Shown here: positions 33,328 through 43,388 of the stretch, one piece after another
How positions within the stretch are numbered: position 1 is the first letter of the stretch
Layout of the letters: the number at the start of each line of letters is the position of its first letter
Assembly (NCBI GenBank): GCA_019752015.1
Contig: JAIEMQ010000022.1
Location: 1 to 64,000 of the forward strand
Reading direction: 5' to 3'
Length of the DNA stretch: 64,000 nucleotides
Origin: Cyanobacteriota bacterium
GTDB lineage: Bacteria; Acidobacteriota; Vicinamibacteria; Vicinamibacterales; UBA2999
Made by a program: the position numbers and the translations under genes
Notes under the pieces: model-generated
Seen by the model: the letters and a program-made list of their open reading frames with translations, nothing else
Database searches by the model: none
What the model was told of the DNA's origin: nothing

Positions 33328-35836
33328 TTATTCAGCGCGCAGGATGATGCCGGGCTGCACGCGCAACGCGCGAGCGGCCGGCGCCAGCACCGCCAGACAC
33401 ACCACGATCACATAGAGGATCATCGCGGCGGCGATCGCCGGCGGATCGAGCCGCAGCGACTCCTCCGGCAGGCCGAACGAGTTCGCGACCGACGGGACGA
33501 GCCGCATCAACCACGCCGCGGCGACGACGCCGATCGCAATGCCGCCCGCCGTCCATCCGAGCGTCGGCGCGCCGAGCAGCCGCAGCACATCGTTGGGCGT
33601 TGCGCCGATCGCGCGCCGCAGCGCGACTTCTTTCGTGCGTCTCGCCGTCAGATAGCTGACGACCGTGTAGACGCCCAGCAATGCAAGCGCGACCGCGAGT
33701 ATCGCAAAGCTGCCAAGCAGCCGCGTCATCAGGCGCGGTGTGTTGGTTGACTGTGCCATGACGTCGGCGAGCGCACGGATGTCGAAGATCGCCTGCTCCG
33801 GCACGATCGTCCGGATCGCCTGTTTGATGGCGTCGATCGGCACGGCGTGTCCCGCGGCCGTCTTCACGAGCAGGGTCGCGTTCGGTTCACTCTGCTGCAA
33901 GTACGACGTATAGATCTGCGGCGGCACCTCCAGCCGATGGGTCGGCCGCACGTCGCCGACGACGCCGATGATCGTGGCGGTGCGCATGCGCGGGCCGGTG
34001 CCCGATTTGATTTGCTGGCCGATCGGATTCTGATCGGGCCAGAAGCGCCGCGCCATCACGTCGTTGATGACAATGACCTGCGGCGCATCCACGCTGTCGC
34101 TGTCGGCGAACGTCCGGCCGGCGCGCAGCGGAATGCCGAGCAGGTTGAAATATTCCGGGCTGACGATCGCAAAGCCCGAGCGCTGCAGCGACAGCGTTGC
34201 CGCGTCGGCGGCGCGCCCGACGATCGAGAACTCGGTGCCCGCAAAACTTTGCAGCGGCGTGTCCGCGATCGCGACCCGGCTCAGTCCGGGCACGGACGAC
34301 AGCGCCTGTAGATATTCCTGGTATCTCGCACCAGTACCGCGCGGACTGGGTTGGCCGGCCGCGCGCAGCCGCATCACCGTTACGTCCTCGGACTGATAGC
34401 CGGTCGGCGCGTGCTGCAGTTGCCGCAGACCGGTAGCGACCAGGAGTGCCGCGACGAGCAACACCACCGACGCCGCGACCTGCGCCGCGATCATCGCGTG
34501 ACGCGATCGTGAGCGCGTGGTGCCCGTCAGCCGCGACGCATCGCCGGAGATCCCTCTGTTCCTGACGAGATGCAACGCGGGCAAGAGTCCCGAAACAATC
34601 GTGACCAGCACCGTGACCATCACGGTGAAGAGGATCACCGGACCGTTGAGCGCGAGCTGATTCAGCAGCGGCGACGGTGACGCGATCATCGTCGCAGCAC
34701 GCCGGCGAGCGCTGATGCCTGCACTACGCCCAGTGCCGCCGCGACCGCTGCAAACAGGAACGCTTCGGTCAGGAACTGGCGCAGCAATCGTCCGGCGCCT
34801 GCGCCGAGCGCCGACCGGATGATCACTTCCGGCCGCCGCTCGATCGCGCGCGCCATCAGGAACTGCGCGGTGTTCGCGCACGCGATCAGCAGCACCAGGC
34901 CGACGGCGGCAAACAACACCATCACGGCGGTGCGCGCGCCGCGGCCGAGCACCAGCCGCCGCAGCGGCGTCGCGCCCATCGTGAATCCGAGATCCTGGCC
35001 GTCCGTACCGCGGCGATACAGCTGCGGATGATCGCTCTTCAAGCGCTGCCCGATGGTGCGCAGCTCCGCGTCGGCCTGCTCGATCGTGGCGGCGCCGCGC
35101 AGCCGCGCGATCGCGATCACGCGGCGCACCGACGAGAACGATCCCGCGCGCGACGTGTACTCCGGAATCATCGGGTACGGCACATACAGCTCGATCGGCT
35201 CCGGCGTGAAGTAGTCGAAGCCGACACCCGGCGGCAGCACGCCGATCACCTGATGCGATGCGCCGTTGACGATGATGTTGCGATTGATGATGCCGGCATC
35301 GCCGCCGAAATTGCGGCGCCAGAACGCGTCGCTCAGGACGACACCGGATCGAGCGTCTTGCTCGCGGCCCGCGCATCGAGTGTCTCGGGGATCGTCGGAC
35401 CGGTGTCGAACTGGTTCTGTGTGGCGAAATTGTCGACGACGGCGACGAGACGATCCGGCGAAGGGAACGGCAGCGGCTGGATCAGCGCCGCGTGCAGCAG
35501 CGAATAGATGACGGTGTTGGCGCCGATGCCGAGCGACAGGGTGACGACGGCGAGTAACGAAGTGCCTGGCTGGCGCAGGAACATCCTCGCGCCGTACACC
35601 AGGTCCCGAGCCAGCGAATCGATCCACATCATGATGCGCGCCTCCCGCATGTCCTCTTTGGCGACGAGCAGGTTGCCGGCGTGCCGGCGCGCCGCTCCCA
35701 TGGCCTCGTCACGCGTCATGCCCTGTTTCACGTACTTGTCGGTCAGCATCTCGACGTGGAACGTGAGCTCCTCGTCGAGGTCGCCATCAACCGATCGGCG
35801 CCGGAACAGGTTGACGAATCGTGTGAGTGCCGGCAT
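33328..35836 (-). pseudogene. broken ADOP-type ABC permease
   Basis: Three fragments of one permease lie in three frames. Fragment 1 (35836 to about 35345, start [14 protein letters not shown]) has the ADOP lead domain and TM1 ([19 protein letters not shown]) and stops at 35333. Fragment 2 resumes in another frame at [14 protein letters not shown] and runs to a TGA at 34686. Fragment 3 (from ATG 34689, MIASPSPLLNQLALNGP) runs to 33328. The periplasmic stretch normally between DxxR and VVLSDAFW is missing (about 70 aa), so the first break looks like a deletion with a length not divisible by three. At the second break ATG and TGA overlap, so fragment 3 could still be translated by re-initiation. 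Confidence 0.85.
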
Positions 35837-35841
35837 GGCGA

Positions 35842-36177
35842 TCAGGCGTTCTTGAGAACGCGGCCGACGGCGCTCGTCAGCGCCGACCAATGGGCCTCTT
35901 CGTCCGCGAGCCGCCGGCGTCCGATCGCGGTGATGGTGTAGAAGCGCGCCTTACGGTTGTTCTCCGACACACCCCACGTCGATTTGACCCACCCCGCCTC
36001 GGTCATGCGATGCAGCGCCGGGTAAAGCGAGCCGGCTTCGACGCGCAGCACGTCCTTCGACACCTGCTCGATGCGCTCGGCGATCGCGAAGCCGTGCATC
36101 GTCTCGGCCGTGGACAGTATCCGAAGCACGAGCAGGTCGAGCGTCCCCTGCAGCTGGTCCTTCTTGTTGTCTCCCAT
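35842..36177 (-). CDS. PadR family transcriptional regulator
   Basis: Winged-helix regulator of 111 aa. Motifs are [50 protein letters not shown] and [14 protein letters not shown]. It precedes the broken ADOP permease by five bases and looks intact. Its ATG lies within ATAGATATCTAT (36176-36187), a likely own operator. Confidence 0.92.
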   Translation of the reverse strand: MGDNKKDQLQGTLDLLVLRILSTAETMHGFAIAERIEQVSKDVLRVEAGSLYPALHRMTEAGWVKSTWGVSENNRKARFYTITAIGRRRLADEEAHWSALTSAVGRVLKNA

Positions 36178-36187
36178 AGATATCTAT
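36176..36187. promoter_or_regulatory. palindromic operator at PadR start
   Basis: ATAGATATCTAT is a perfect 12-bp palindrome overlapping the PadR start codon, in an otherwise GC-rich setting. Placement parallels the dyad at the first PadR gene (28846-28860). Confidence 0.6.
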
Positions 36188-36322
36188 ATGAGGGCAGACG
36201 ATAACCGCCGCGGCCCTCCCTCGTCAAGCCCAACGCAGAGCTGGCTGGGCGCACCGCTCAGCTGGGCTGGCGAGGGGTTATCCCGCTGGCTATTCTTCCT
36301 AGGACTTGGTAGCGTGGCCCTC

Positions 36323-36973
36323 ATGACGACGAAGCTTCGCATCCTGCTCGCAGATGATCACGCGACGGTCCGCGAAGGTCTCTGCATGATCCTCAACGCG
36401 CAGCCCGACATGGAAGTGGTCGGCACCGCCAGCGAAGGCCACGCCGCGCTCCAGGAAGCCGAGCGCGTCAAGCCGGACGTGGTCATCATGGACATCTCGA
36501 TGCCCGGTCTCAACGGGCTCGAGGCGACGGCGCAGTTGATGAAACGCTCGCCATCGGCGCGCGTGCTGACGCTGACACGCCATACCGATCTCAGTTATCT
36601 CCGCCAGTTGATGAGCGCCGGCGCCGCGGGCTACGTAATGAAACAGAGCCCCGCGGAAACGCTGCTGAGTGCCGTGCGCACGGTGGCCGGCGGACGCAAC
36701 TATGTCGACGAGGCCATGGCTCCGGCCAACGCCGAAGCGGCCGACCGCTCGATCGACATCCGCGAACCGTCGCGGCCGTTGAGCAAGCGCGAAATGGAAG
36801 TGATGCGGCTGATCGCGTGGGGCGCGACCAACAAGGAAATCGCGCAGAAGCTGCAGCTCAGCGTCAAGACCATCGAGGCCCACAAGGCCAACGGGATGCG
36901 AAAACTCGGTATGGGCAGCCGCGTGGATATCGTGCGCTACGCCGTGCTGCACGACTGGCTGGCGCAGTCGTAA
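36323..36973 (+). CDS. NarL/FixJ-type response regulator
   Basis: DNA-binding two-component regulator of 216 aa. Receiver: acidic DD in LLADDHATVREGL, phospho-acceptor Asp57 in VVIMDISMPGLNG. LuxR-type helix-turn-helix at about 150-210: LSKREMEVMRLIAWGATNKEIAQKL with the recognition helix LSVKTIEAHKANGM. ATG at 36323 gives a canonical N-terminus (TTKLRILLADD); the frame is open further upstream without homology. The probable partner is the HisKA_3 kinase at 41042, three genes downstream. Confidence 0.93.
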   Translation: MTTKLRILLADDHATVREGLCMILNAQPDMEVVGTASEGHAALQEAERVKPDVVIMDISMPGLNGLEATAQLMKRSPSARVLTLTRHTDLSYLRQLMSAGAAGYVMKQSPAETLLSAVRTVAGGRNYVDEAMAPANAEAADRSIDIREPSRPLSKREMEVMRLIAWGATNKEIAQKLQLSVKTIEAHKANGMRKLGMGSRVDIVRYAVLHDWLAQS

Positions 36974-37015
36974 CCAGTTCCGGCCCGGGCCGGCGAAAGG
37001 ATCGCGGCGCCGGTT

Positions 37016-38068
37016 ATGCCTGAGCCCAACATTGTCGTGATCGGTGCGTCGGCCGGCGGCCTGCAGGCGCTGACCGATGTCGTCGAGCACCTTCCGGCCG
37101 CCACGCGCGCCGCGATTTTCGTCGTGATGCACACGACGGACGACGGCGACAGCTTTCTTCCCCAGATTCTCGGACGCAAATCGAAGATCCCCGTGGCGTT
37201 CGCGCAACACGGCACCTCTATCAAGGCCGGCACGATTGCGGTGGCGCCGCCGGGCCAGCACCTGCTGGTGATGAGGAAGCGGACGATCCTCAATCGCGGC
37301 CCCAAGGAAAACGGTTTTCGGCCGGCCGTCGATCCGTTGTTCCGCACCGCGGCGCGCGCGCATGGTGCGCGCGCCATGGGCATCATCCTGTCGGGCGCGC
37401 TCGACGACGGCACGTATGGATTGAAGATGATCAAGGATCACGGCGGCATGGCCGTGGTCCAGGATCCGGAAGAGGCCACCCATCCAAGCATGCCGCTCAG
37501 CGCGCTGCGAACGGTCAAAGCGGATCACGTCCTGCGCGCCGCCGGCATCGGCGTGCTGATCGCAAAACACTGCGCGGACGGCGCTGAAGGAGTTGCAATT
37601 ATGGCTCGCCCAGAGGAACCCGAGCCCCAGAATCCGGCCGAAGAGACCGGCGTCGAGGACATGGAACAGAACTTCGGTCCGCCGTCCGGGTTGACATGCC
37701 CCGATTGCGGCGGCGCGTTATGGGAAATTCGGAACGGCGAGCTGACACGCTATCGCTGTCATGTCGGCCATCAATACACACCAGAGGCGCTCGACGCGGG
37801 TCACCGGGAGGTGGTCGAAGGCGCATTGTGGAGCGCGGTGCGCGTGCTCGAAGAGCATTCCGACCTCCGGCGGCGCATGTCGAAGCGCGCGCAGGAGCGG
37901 GGGCTGTCGGCGGTGTCCGCGGGATTCGCTGAAAGCGCCGAGGAATCCGACCGGCAGGCGGCTACAATACGGCAGCTGTTATTTGGCCGCCATCAGCCGC
38001 AGGCCACGCCGGAAGCGGCCGATCCTGAAGCGACAGTCCGCGTCAAGGGGAAGCGGCGGCCGGCATAG
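37016..38068 (+). CDS. CheB-type methylesterase with C-terminal zinc ribbon
   Basis: Protein-glutamate methylesterase domain without a receiver (350 aa). The catalytic triad is visible as Ser in VIGASAGGLQAL, His in VVMHTTDDGD and Asp in SGALDDGTYGL. From about residue 215 a zinc-ribbon-like CPDCGGALWE...YRCHVGHQYTPEAL module follows, as in stand-alone CheB proteins linked to sensor kinases rather than flagellar chemotaxis. There are no MCP, CheA or CheW genes in the window. Confidence 0.88.
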   Translation: MPEPNIVVIGASAGGLQALTDVVEHLPAATRAAIFVVMHTTDDGDSFLPQILGRKSKIPVAFAQHGTSIKAGTIAVAPPGQHLLVMRKRTILNRGPKENGFRPAVDPLFRTAARAHGARAMGIILSGALDDGTYGLKMIKDHGGMAVVQDPEEATHPSMPLSALRTVKADHVLRAAGIGVLIAKHCADGAEGVAIMARPEEPEPQNPAEETGVEDMEQNFGPPSGLTCPDCGGALWEIRNGELTRYRCHVGHQYTPEALDAGHREVVEGALWSAVRVLEEHSDLRRRMSKRAQERGLSAVSAGFAESAEESDRQAATIRQLLFGRHQPQATPEAADPEATVRVKGKRRPA

Positions 38069-38080
38069 CGCCCGACTCCA

Positions 38081-41038
38081 ATGCCCACGAAGAAAAAGTC
38101 CCTCGTCGATACTCGTGGCGGCCGCCGTGCAACCGCCCGTCGCAGACCGTCACGCCGCGTTCATCCCCGCGCGGCCGGCGGCGTGGTGATGCCCAGAGCG
38201 CCGGTCACCGTGGTCGGCGTTGGCGCGTCCGCGGGCGGGCTCGAAGCGTTTTCCCAGCTGATCGAGGCCGTTCCACCGGATGTCGGGCTGGCCCTGGTGC
38301 TGGTCCAGCACCTCGCCCCCAATCACGACAGCGCGCTGCCGGTGTTGCTGTCCACGCACACGGAGATGCCGGTCCTGCAGGCGACCGACGGCATGCCGAT
38401 CGAGCCGAATCATGTTTACGTGATTCCGCCGAACATGCAGATGGAAGTCGACGACCGCACGCTGATGTTGTTGCCGCGTCCGGCGGATCGCACGCGGCAC
38501 CTCCCGATCGACACGTTCTTCTCGTCGCTGGCCGAGGCGTCGGACGGACGCGCGATTGGCGTGGTCCTGTCCGGCACCGCTTCCGATGGCGCGATTGGGA
38601 TTCGCGACATCAAGGCGTCCGGCGGCATCACCATGGCCCAGGCGCCGGAATCGGCGAAGTACGACAGCATGCCGCGCGCGGCGATCGGGACCGGCATGGT
38701 GGATCTCGTGCTGACGCCGGAGCAAATCGGCGTCGAGCTGGGACGCATCGCCAGCCATCCGTATATCCAGCCGCATGCGACGCCGCGCGAGGAAGAACAG
38801 CTCCGCGCCGATCAATTGCGCACGATATTCGACCTGTTGCGGCCTGTCAGCGGCGTCGACTTCCGGCACTACAAGCTGCCGACGATCCGCCGCCGCCTCC
38901 TGCGGCGGATGGCGCTGCACCGGCTGACCAACGTCGACCATTACATCGAGCTGCTGCAATCGAACCATGCCGAAGTGCGCGGCCTGTTCCACGATCTGCT
39001 GATTCACGTCACGCGCTTCTTTCGCGAGCCCGAATCCTTCGCCGCCCTCGCGGAGGACGTGTTTCCCAGGCTGCTTCGCGATCGCGATCCGGGACACCCG
39101 ATCCGCGTCTGGGTGTGCGGCTGCGCGACCGGCGAAGAGGCGTACTCACTGGCGATTGCGCTCGTCGACTTCCTGCAGGAGCAGCACTCCCAGGTGCGCG
39201 TCCAGATCTTCGCCACCGACGTCAGCGAAACAGCGATCGAGCACGCCCGCGCCGGCGTGTATCCCGCGGCCATCGCCGCCGATGTTGGACCAGACCGGCT
39301 GCGGCGCTACTTCACGAAGACCGACGGCAGCTACCGGGTCAGCAAGGCGATCCGCGACATGTGCGTGTTCGCCCGTCAGGATCTGACGAAGGATCCGCCG
39401 TTCTCGCGCCTCGACCTGGTGATGTGCCGCAACGTGCTGATCTACATGGACACGGTGCTGCAGAAGAAACTGATCGCGTTGTTCCACTACGCGCTGAACG
39501 CGGAGGGCTTCCTGGTCCTGGGCCAGGCGGAAACCGTTGGCGCGCAGCCGAGCCTGTTCTCACTCGTCGAAAAGAGGTATCGCATCCATCGCAAGAAAAG
39601 CGCGCCCGGAATGGTCGCGGCGTTCCCCGTCGATTATGCAGCCGTGACGCCGCCGAGGCGGCCGGCTATGGACGTGCCCGGCACCGAGAAAGGACTGCTG
39701 CTCGAGGTCAGCCGGATCATTCTCGATCGCTACACGCCGGCGGGCGTGGTCGTCGATAACGATCTGCAGATCGTCCAGTTCCGGGGCCAGACCGGTCCGT
39801 ACCTGGAACCGGCGCCGGGCGAGGCAAGCCTCAACTTGTTGAAGATGGCGCGCGAAGGCCTGCTCTACGGCCTGCGCACCCTGCTGCACGACGCGCGCAA
39901 GACCAAGGGGCCGGTGCGCAAGGACGGATTGCAGGTGCGGTTCGGCGCCGGCTGGCGGCCGGTCAACGTCGAGGTGATTCCGTTGACGGCGCTCGGACGC
40001 CCCCATTTCCTCGTACTGTTCGAGCCCCCCGGACCCGAGCGGCTGCGCCGTCCGGAGGCGCCGCCGGCCAAGTCGTCGCGCAAGGGCCGCGCCGAAAACA
40101 ACCGCACGATGCTGCTGCAGCGCGAGCTGGCGGCCAGCCGCGAGCACCTGCAGTCGATCATCCAGGAGCTCGAAGCGGCGAACGAAGAGCTGCAATCGGC
40201 GAACGAAGAAATCCTCTCGAGCAACGAAGAGCTGCAGAGCACCAACGAAGAGCTCGACACCGCCAAGGAGGAGCTGCAATCCACCAACGAGGAGCTCAAC
40301 ACCGTCAACGAAGAGCTGCACGGCCGCAACGAGGAGATGAGCCGCATCAACAGCGATCTGATGAACCTGGTCGGCAGCATGGAGATCGCCGTCGTCATCG
40401 TCGGCACCGACTTGCGGATCCGCCGCTTCACGCCGATGGCGGAGAAAGTGCTCAATCTGATCCCGGCCGACCTCGAGCGATCGATCAGCCACATCAATCC
40501 GAACATCAATTGTCCCAACCTCGAGCGGCTGATCCTCGAGTGTATCGAGTCGATGTCCACAGTTGAGCGCGAGGTCCAGGACCGCGACGGCTGCTGGTAT
40601 TCGCTCCGCATCCGTCCCTACAAGAGCCTCGACAACAAGATCGACGGGGCCGTGCTGGCGCTGTTCGACATCGACAGCGTCAAGCGATCGGAGCGCCGCG
40701 TCGAAGTCGCGGTCCACTTCGGCAACGCGGTGTTACAGTCGACGCCGCAACCGATGGCGCTGCTGGCGGAGGACCTCCTCGTGCGGCAGGTGAATGCGCC
40801 GTTCGCCGCGTTGTTCGGCATCCCCGCCGAGGCGCTGCGCGGCCGCAATTTCGGCGACGTGGTCGGCCGATCGCCGGCGCTCAAAGACTGGCGGATGGCA
40901 ACACCCGGGACCGCGCTGCCGCCGCTGCGGATTGGCAAGCCGCGACCGGCCGTCATCACGGGGCAGTTGCTCGAAGCGCCCGACGCGGAGGGCGCGACGA
41001 TTCTCGCCACGGTGCGCGAGGCCGCCGCTGAGTCGTAA
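38081..41038 (+). CDS. CheB-CheR-coiled-coil-PAS fusion protein
   Basis: Multidomain signalling protein of 985 aa. CheB methylesterase (~40-220): GVGASAGGLEAF, VQHLAPNHDS and SGTASDGAIGI provide Ser, His and Asp. CheR methyltransferase (~250-500): FRHYKLPTIRRRLLRRM and the SAM site VCGCATGEEAYSLAIAL, with MCRNVLIYM. A regular coiled coil (~673-763) consists of repeated NEELQS/NEEL units. A PAS domain (~765-880, INSDLMNLVGSMEIAVVIVGTDLRI) and a second PAS-like region follow. It is common in PAS/kinase networks of non-motile soil bacteria. A long Arg-rich N-terminal lead may be shortened by a later start (MPRAPVTVV). Confidence 0.92.
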   Translation: MPTKKKSLVDTRGGRRATARRRPSRRVHPRAAGGVVMPRAPVTVVGVGASAGGLEAFSQLIEAVPPDVGLALVLVQHLAPNHDSALPVLLSTHTEMPVLQATDGMPIEPNHVYVIPPNMQMEVDDRTLMLLPRPADRTRHLPIDTFFSSLAEASDGRAIGVVLSGTASDGAIGIRDIKASGGITMAQAPESAKYDSMPRAAIGTGMVDLVLTPEQIGVELGRIASHPYIQPHATPREEEQLRADQLRTIFDLLRPVSGVDFRHYKLPTIRRRLLRRMALHRLTNVDHYIELLQSNHAEVRGLFHDLLIHVTRFFREPESFAALAEDVFPRLLRDRDPGHPIRVWVCGCATGEEAYSLAIALVDFLQEQHSQVRVQIFATDVSETAIEHARAGVYPAAIAADVGPDRLRRYFTKTDGSYRVSKAIRDMCVFARQDLTKDPPFSRLDLVMCRNVLIYMDTVLQKKLIALFHYALNAEGFLVLGQAETVGAQPSLFSLVEKRYRIHRKKSAPGMVAAFPVDYAAVTPPRRPAMDVPGTEKGLLLEVSRIILDRYTPAGVVVDNDLQIVQFRGQTGPYLEPAPGEASLNLLKMAREGLLYGLRTLLHDARKTKGPVRKDGLQVRFGAGWRPVNVEVIPLTALGRPHFLVLFEPPGPERLRRPEAPPAKSSRKGRAENNRTMLLQRELAASREHLQSIIQELEAANEELQSANEEILSSNEELQSTNEELDTAKEELQSTNEELNTVNEELHGRNEEMSRINSDLMNLVGSMEIAVVIVGTDLRIRRFTPMAEKVLNLIPADLERSISHINPNINCPNLERLILECIESMSTVEREVQDRDGCWYSLRIRPYKSLDNKIDGAVLALFDIDSVKRSERRVEVAVHFGNAVLQSTPQPMALLAEDLLVRQVNAPFAALFGIPAEALRGRNFGDVVGRSPALKDWRMATPGTALPPLRIGKPRPAVITGQLLEAPDAEGATILATVREAAAES

Positions 41039-41041
41039 GGC

Positions 41042-42343
41042 ATGAGCAAGGCGAGGCGCAAAGTCGCGAAGCCGCGGCCTTCGGCGCGAAGCGCGAGCCG
41101 CAAACCCGACGCGCCCCCCCAAGTACACGTCCGCGAGCTGCTCCACGAGCTGCAGGTCTACACCGAGGAAGTCGAGGTCCAGAACGAGCAGCTGGTGAAG
41201 GCCCAGCAGGACATCGAGGAGGCGCGCGATCGGTTTGCCGACCTCTATGATTTCGCGCCGATCGGCTATCTGTCGCTCGACGGGAACGGGTTGATTACCG
41301 AGATCAACCTGTCGGGCGCCGCGCTGTTCGGCCGCGTCCGCTCGGTTCTGCTCAAGCTGCCGCTGACGGTGCTGGCGCACTCGGACGACCGCGACCGGCT
41401 GCGCCGGTTCCTGGTACACGTCATCGCCAGCGAGGCCATGGGTCCGCCGCCGCAGATCGAGATCGCGTTGAAGACCTCTCATCACAGCGTGCGGCTGATC
41501 GCGCGCGCCCGCCGCGAAAAGCGCAAGCTCGACATCCTGGTCGCCATGCTCGACGTCACGCAGGAGCACCGGCTCGAACAGGAGCGCCAGGCCGCGCTGG
41601 CGCGCGAGCAGGCGCGCACCGCGGAACTGGCGCAGGAAATGGCGGAGCGTATCGCGGCTGAAGAGCGCGTCAAGGCGCTGCTCGAGCGGCTGGTCGGCGT
41701 GCAGGAGGACGAGCGGCGGCGGTTGTCGCGCAACCTGCACGATCACCTGGGCCAGCAGCTGACGGCGCTGCGTCTCGCGATCGGATCGATCAAGGAGCGG
41801 ACGCGCGGCGGCGGCAGCGGCGATTCGAACTCGCGCATCGGCGTGATCGAAGCGATCGTCTCCGATCTCGATCGCGACATCGATCGGCTGGCGTGGGACC
41901 TGCGCCCCGCCGCGCTCGACGACATGGGCTTGAGCGCCGCGCTCGCCACGCTGGTGCGCGAATGGGCGGCGATGACCGGCGTCAGCGCGGAGTTTCACGC
42001 CACCGCGTCGCCGGCGCCGGAGCGCCGGCTCGGTAAGGATGTCGAGTCGCACGTCTATCGCATCGTGCAGGAGGCGCTCACCAACGTCGCGAAGCACGCC
42101 GCGGCATCGCGCGTGTCGGTGCTCCTGACTCAGGCGCGCGAGGAGCTCGCGCTGATCGTCGAGGACGACGGTCATGGATTTCCCGGAGGCATTGCCGCTG
42201 ATCCGGCCGACGGCGGCATGGGGCTGGTCAGCATGCGGGAGCGGGCCGCGCTGATCGGCGGCGAAATCCAGATCGAATCGCTGGCGGGCAAGGGCGCCAC
42301 CGTGTTCGTCAAGATCCCACTAAAACCCAACACGACATCCTGA
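41042..42343 (+). CDS. PAS sensor histidine kinase (HisKA_3 type)
   Basis: Soluble kinase of 433 aa. An N-terminal coil leads to a PAS domain (~65-170, FAPIGYLSLDGNGLITEINLSGA). A second helix leads to the HisKA_3 dimerisation domain with phospho-acceptor His233 in RRLSRNLHDHLGQQLTALRL. The ATPase domain (~330-430) has VQEALTNVAKHA, VEDDGHGFP and GGMGLVSMRERA. This class pairs with NarL-type regulators; the one at 36323 is the obvious candidate. No transmembrane segment. It starts three bases after the CheB-CheR stop. Confidence 0.93.
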   Translation: MSKARRKVAKPRPSARSASRKPDAPPQVHVRELLHELQVYTEEVEVQNEQLVKAQQDIEEARDRFADLYDFAPIGYLSLDGNGLITEINLSGAALFGRVRSVLLKLPLTVLAHSDDRDRLRRFLVHVIASEAMGPPPQIEIALKTSHHSVRLIARARREKRKLDILVAMLDVTQEHRLEQERQAALAREQARTAELAQEMAERIAAEERVKALLERLVGVQEDERRRLSRNLHDHLGQQLTALRLAIGSIKERTRGGGSGDSNSRIGVIEAIVSDLDRDIDRLAWDLRPAALDDMGLSAALATLVREWAAMTGVSAEFHATASPAPERRLGKDVESHVYRIVQEALTNVAKHAAASRVSVLLTQAREELALIVEDDGHGFPGGIAADPADGGMGLVSMRERAALIGGEIQIESLAGKGATVFVKIPLKPNTTS

Positions 42344-42471
42344 ACCTCGACTGTTCGCGCGAGCCCGTTTGCGGCGGCATGCGATCCACGGTGTGCGTTT
42401 ACAAAAAATTGCACGCTCGTGAGGCGCCTTCCTGATGGTGGGCATCGCATCGCCGTGAGATTTTCTTGCGT

Positions 42472-42675
42472 ATGGCGAACATCCCGCGCGTCGATTCGTT
42501 TCCAATGCCGTGTCCGGTGTGCGCCGCGAATGCGGGCTTCCCGTTCAAGGCGACGACGTCGCGCGACAGCGCGCAGATCAAGATCGAAGTGCGTTGTCAC
42601 GCGTGTCAGCATGAGTGGCGCGCCTACATGGACCGCGTCGAGCCGAAACAGAACGACCTGCGCCACGCCGGGTAA
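42472..42675 (+). CDS. small zinc-ribbon protein
   Basis: Protein of 67 aa from ATG 42472 (MANIPRVDSFPMPCPVC). Two CxxC pairs, CPVC and CHAC, form a likely zinc ribbon, followed by HEWRAYMDRVEPKQND. No named family is evident; nucleic-acid binding or a structural role is possible. The 128 bp before it hold nothing recognisable. Confidence 0.6.
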   Translation: MANIPRVDSFPMPCPVCAANAGFPFKATTSRDSAQIKIEVRCHACQHEWRAYMDRVEPKQNDLRHAG

Positions 42676-42714
42676 GTTCCGGCGTCAGCCAGTTTCGGTA
42701 TGATGCCCCTCGAT

Positions 42715-43002
42715 ATGGGCATCATCCATCGACACCTGATCGCCGCGGCGCTGGCCGTTGCCGTGGCCACGCCTGCCGCCGCTCAATCCATCCGTACAGG
42801 CAAGACCGCCGGCGGGATCGCCTACGACGTTCAGGGCTCCGGCCCGGCGCTCGTGCTGATCACCGGATCGAATCTCGATCGGCGTCTGTGAATCGCGAGG
42901 CGGAGTGCGTCTCGTCGTCGTTCCCGGCGGGACACGCACGTCAACATGAGCTCGCCGAAGGAGTTCGAAGCCGCGGTTCGCGCGTTCCTCGCGAGCCGCT
43001 GA
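42715..43002 (+). pseudogene. alpha/beta hydrolase with internal deletion
   Basis: The 5' end is intact: a signal peptide (MGIIHRHLIAAALAVAVA) and the start of an alpha/beta hydrolase (GIAYDVQGSGPALVLITGSN) up to LDRRL and a TGA at 42889-42891. The 3' end reappears in a different frame as HVNMSSPKEFEAAVRAFLAS with TGA at 43000-43002. The 200 or so residues between, with the whole catalytic core, are missing. Both ends match what is expected of one secreted hydrolase, so this is a deletion remnant. Confidence 0.7.
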
Positions 43003-43007
43003 CGAGT

Positions 43008-43274
43008 CTAGGTGACGCCGAAGTGACGCTTACTGAAGGCCCGGCCCGACCCGCCCTTCAGGTAAACCTCGAATCGACGGGCCGCGGCCTCCGTCGGAAA
43101 CACGAATGCGACCACCAGTGACCACGGACGCTCATTTGCTGTGTGACCGCCGCGGTCGCCGTGGTTATGCCAGTGGAGGCGAGCATCGAGATCGTTCGTG
43201 ATGCCCGTGTAATGTTTCGATGCGTCTCGATCACTGCGGATGATGTAGACGATGTTCTTTTGAAGTCCATGCAT
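43008..43274 (-). CDS. GIY-YIG nuclease superfamily protein (UPF0213-like)
   Basis: Small protein of 88 aa from ATG 43274. It contains VYIIRSDRDASKHYTGITND (a GIY-YIG variant: VYI-YTG), LDARLHWHNHGDRGGHTA and a C-terminal FEVYLKGGSGRAFSKRHF, matching the stand-alone GIY-YIG family related to UPF0213/YhbQ, here with the FEVYLKGGSGR ending usual for the family. Probable DNA-repair or structure-specific nuclease. It is convergent with the hydrolase remnant, five bases away. Confidence 0.85.
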   Translation of the reverse strand: MHGLQKNIVYIIRSDRDASKHYTGITNDLDARLHWHNHGDRGGHTANERPWSLVVAFVFPTEAAARRFEVYLKGGSGRAFSKRHFGVT

Positions 43275-43388
43275 GCCTCGATTAGGAGCATGGGATGTGC
43301 CACGTATATTCCGGCTGATGTCCGCGTTAGTGGCTCCAAGTCGACGCAGATTCTGATCACCACATCGAATCGAACAGTCCAAAAAAAT

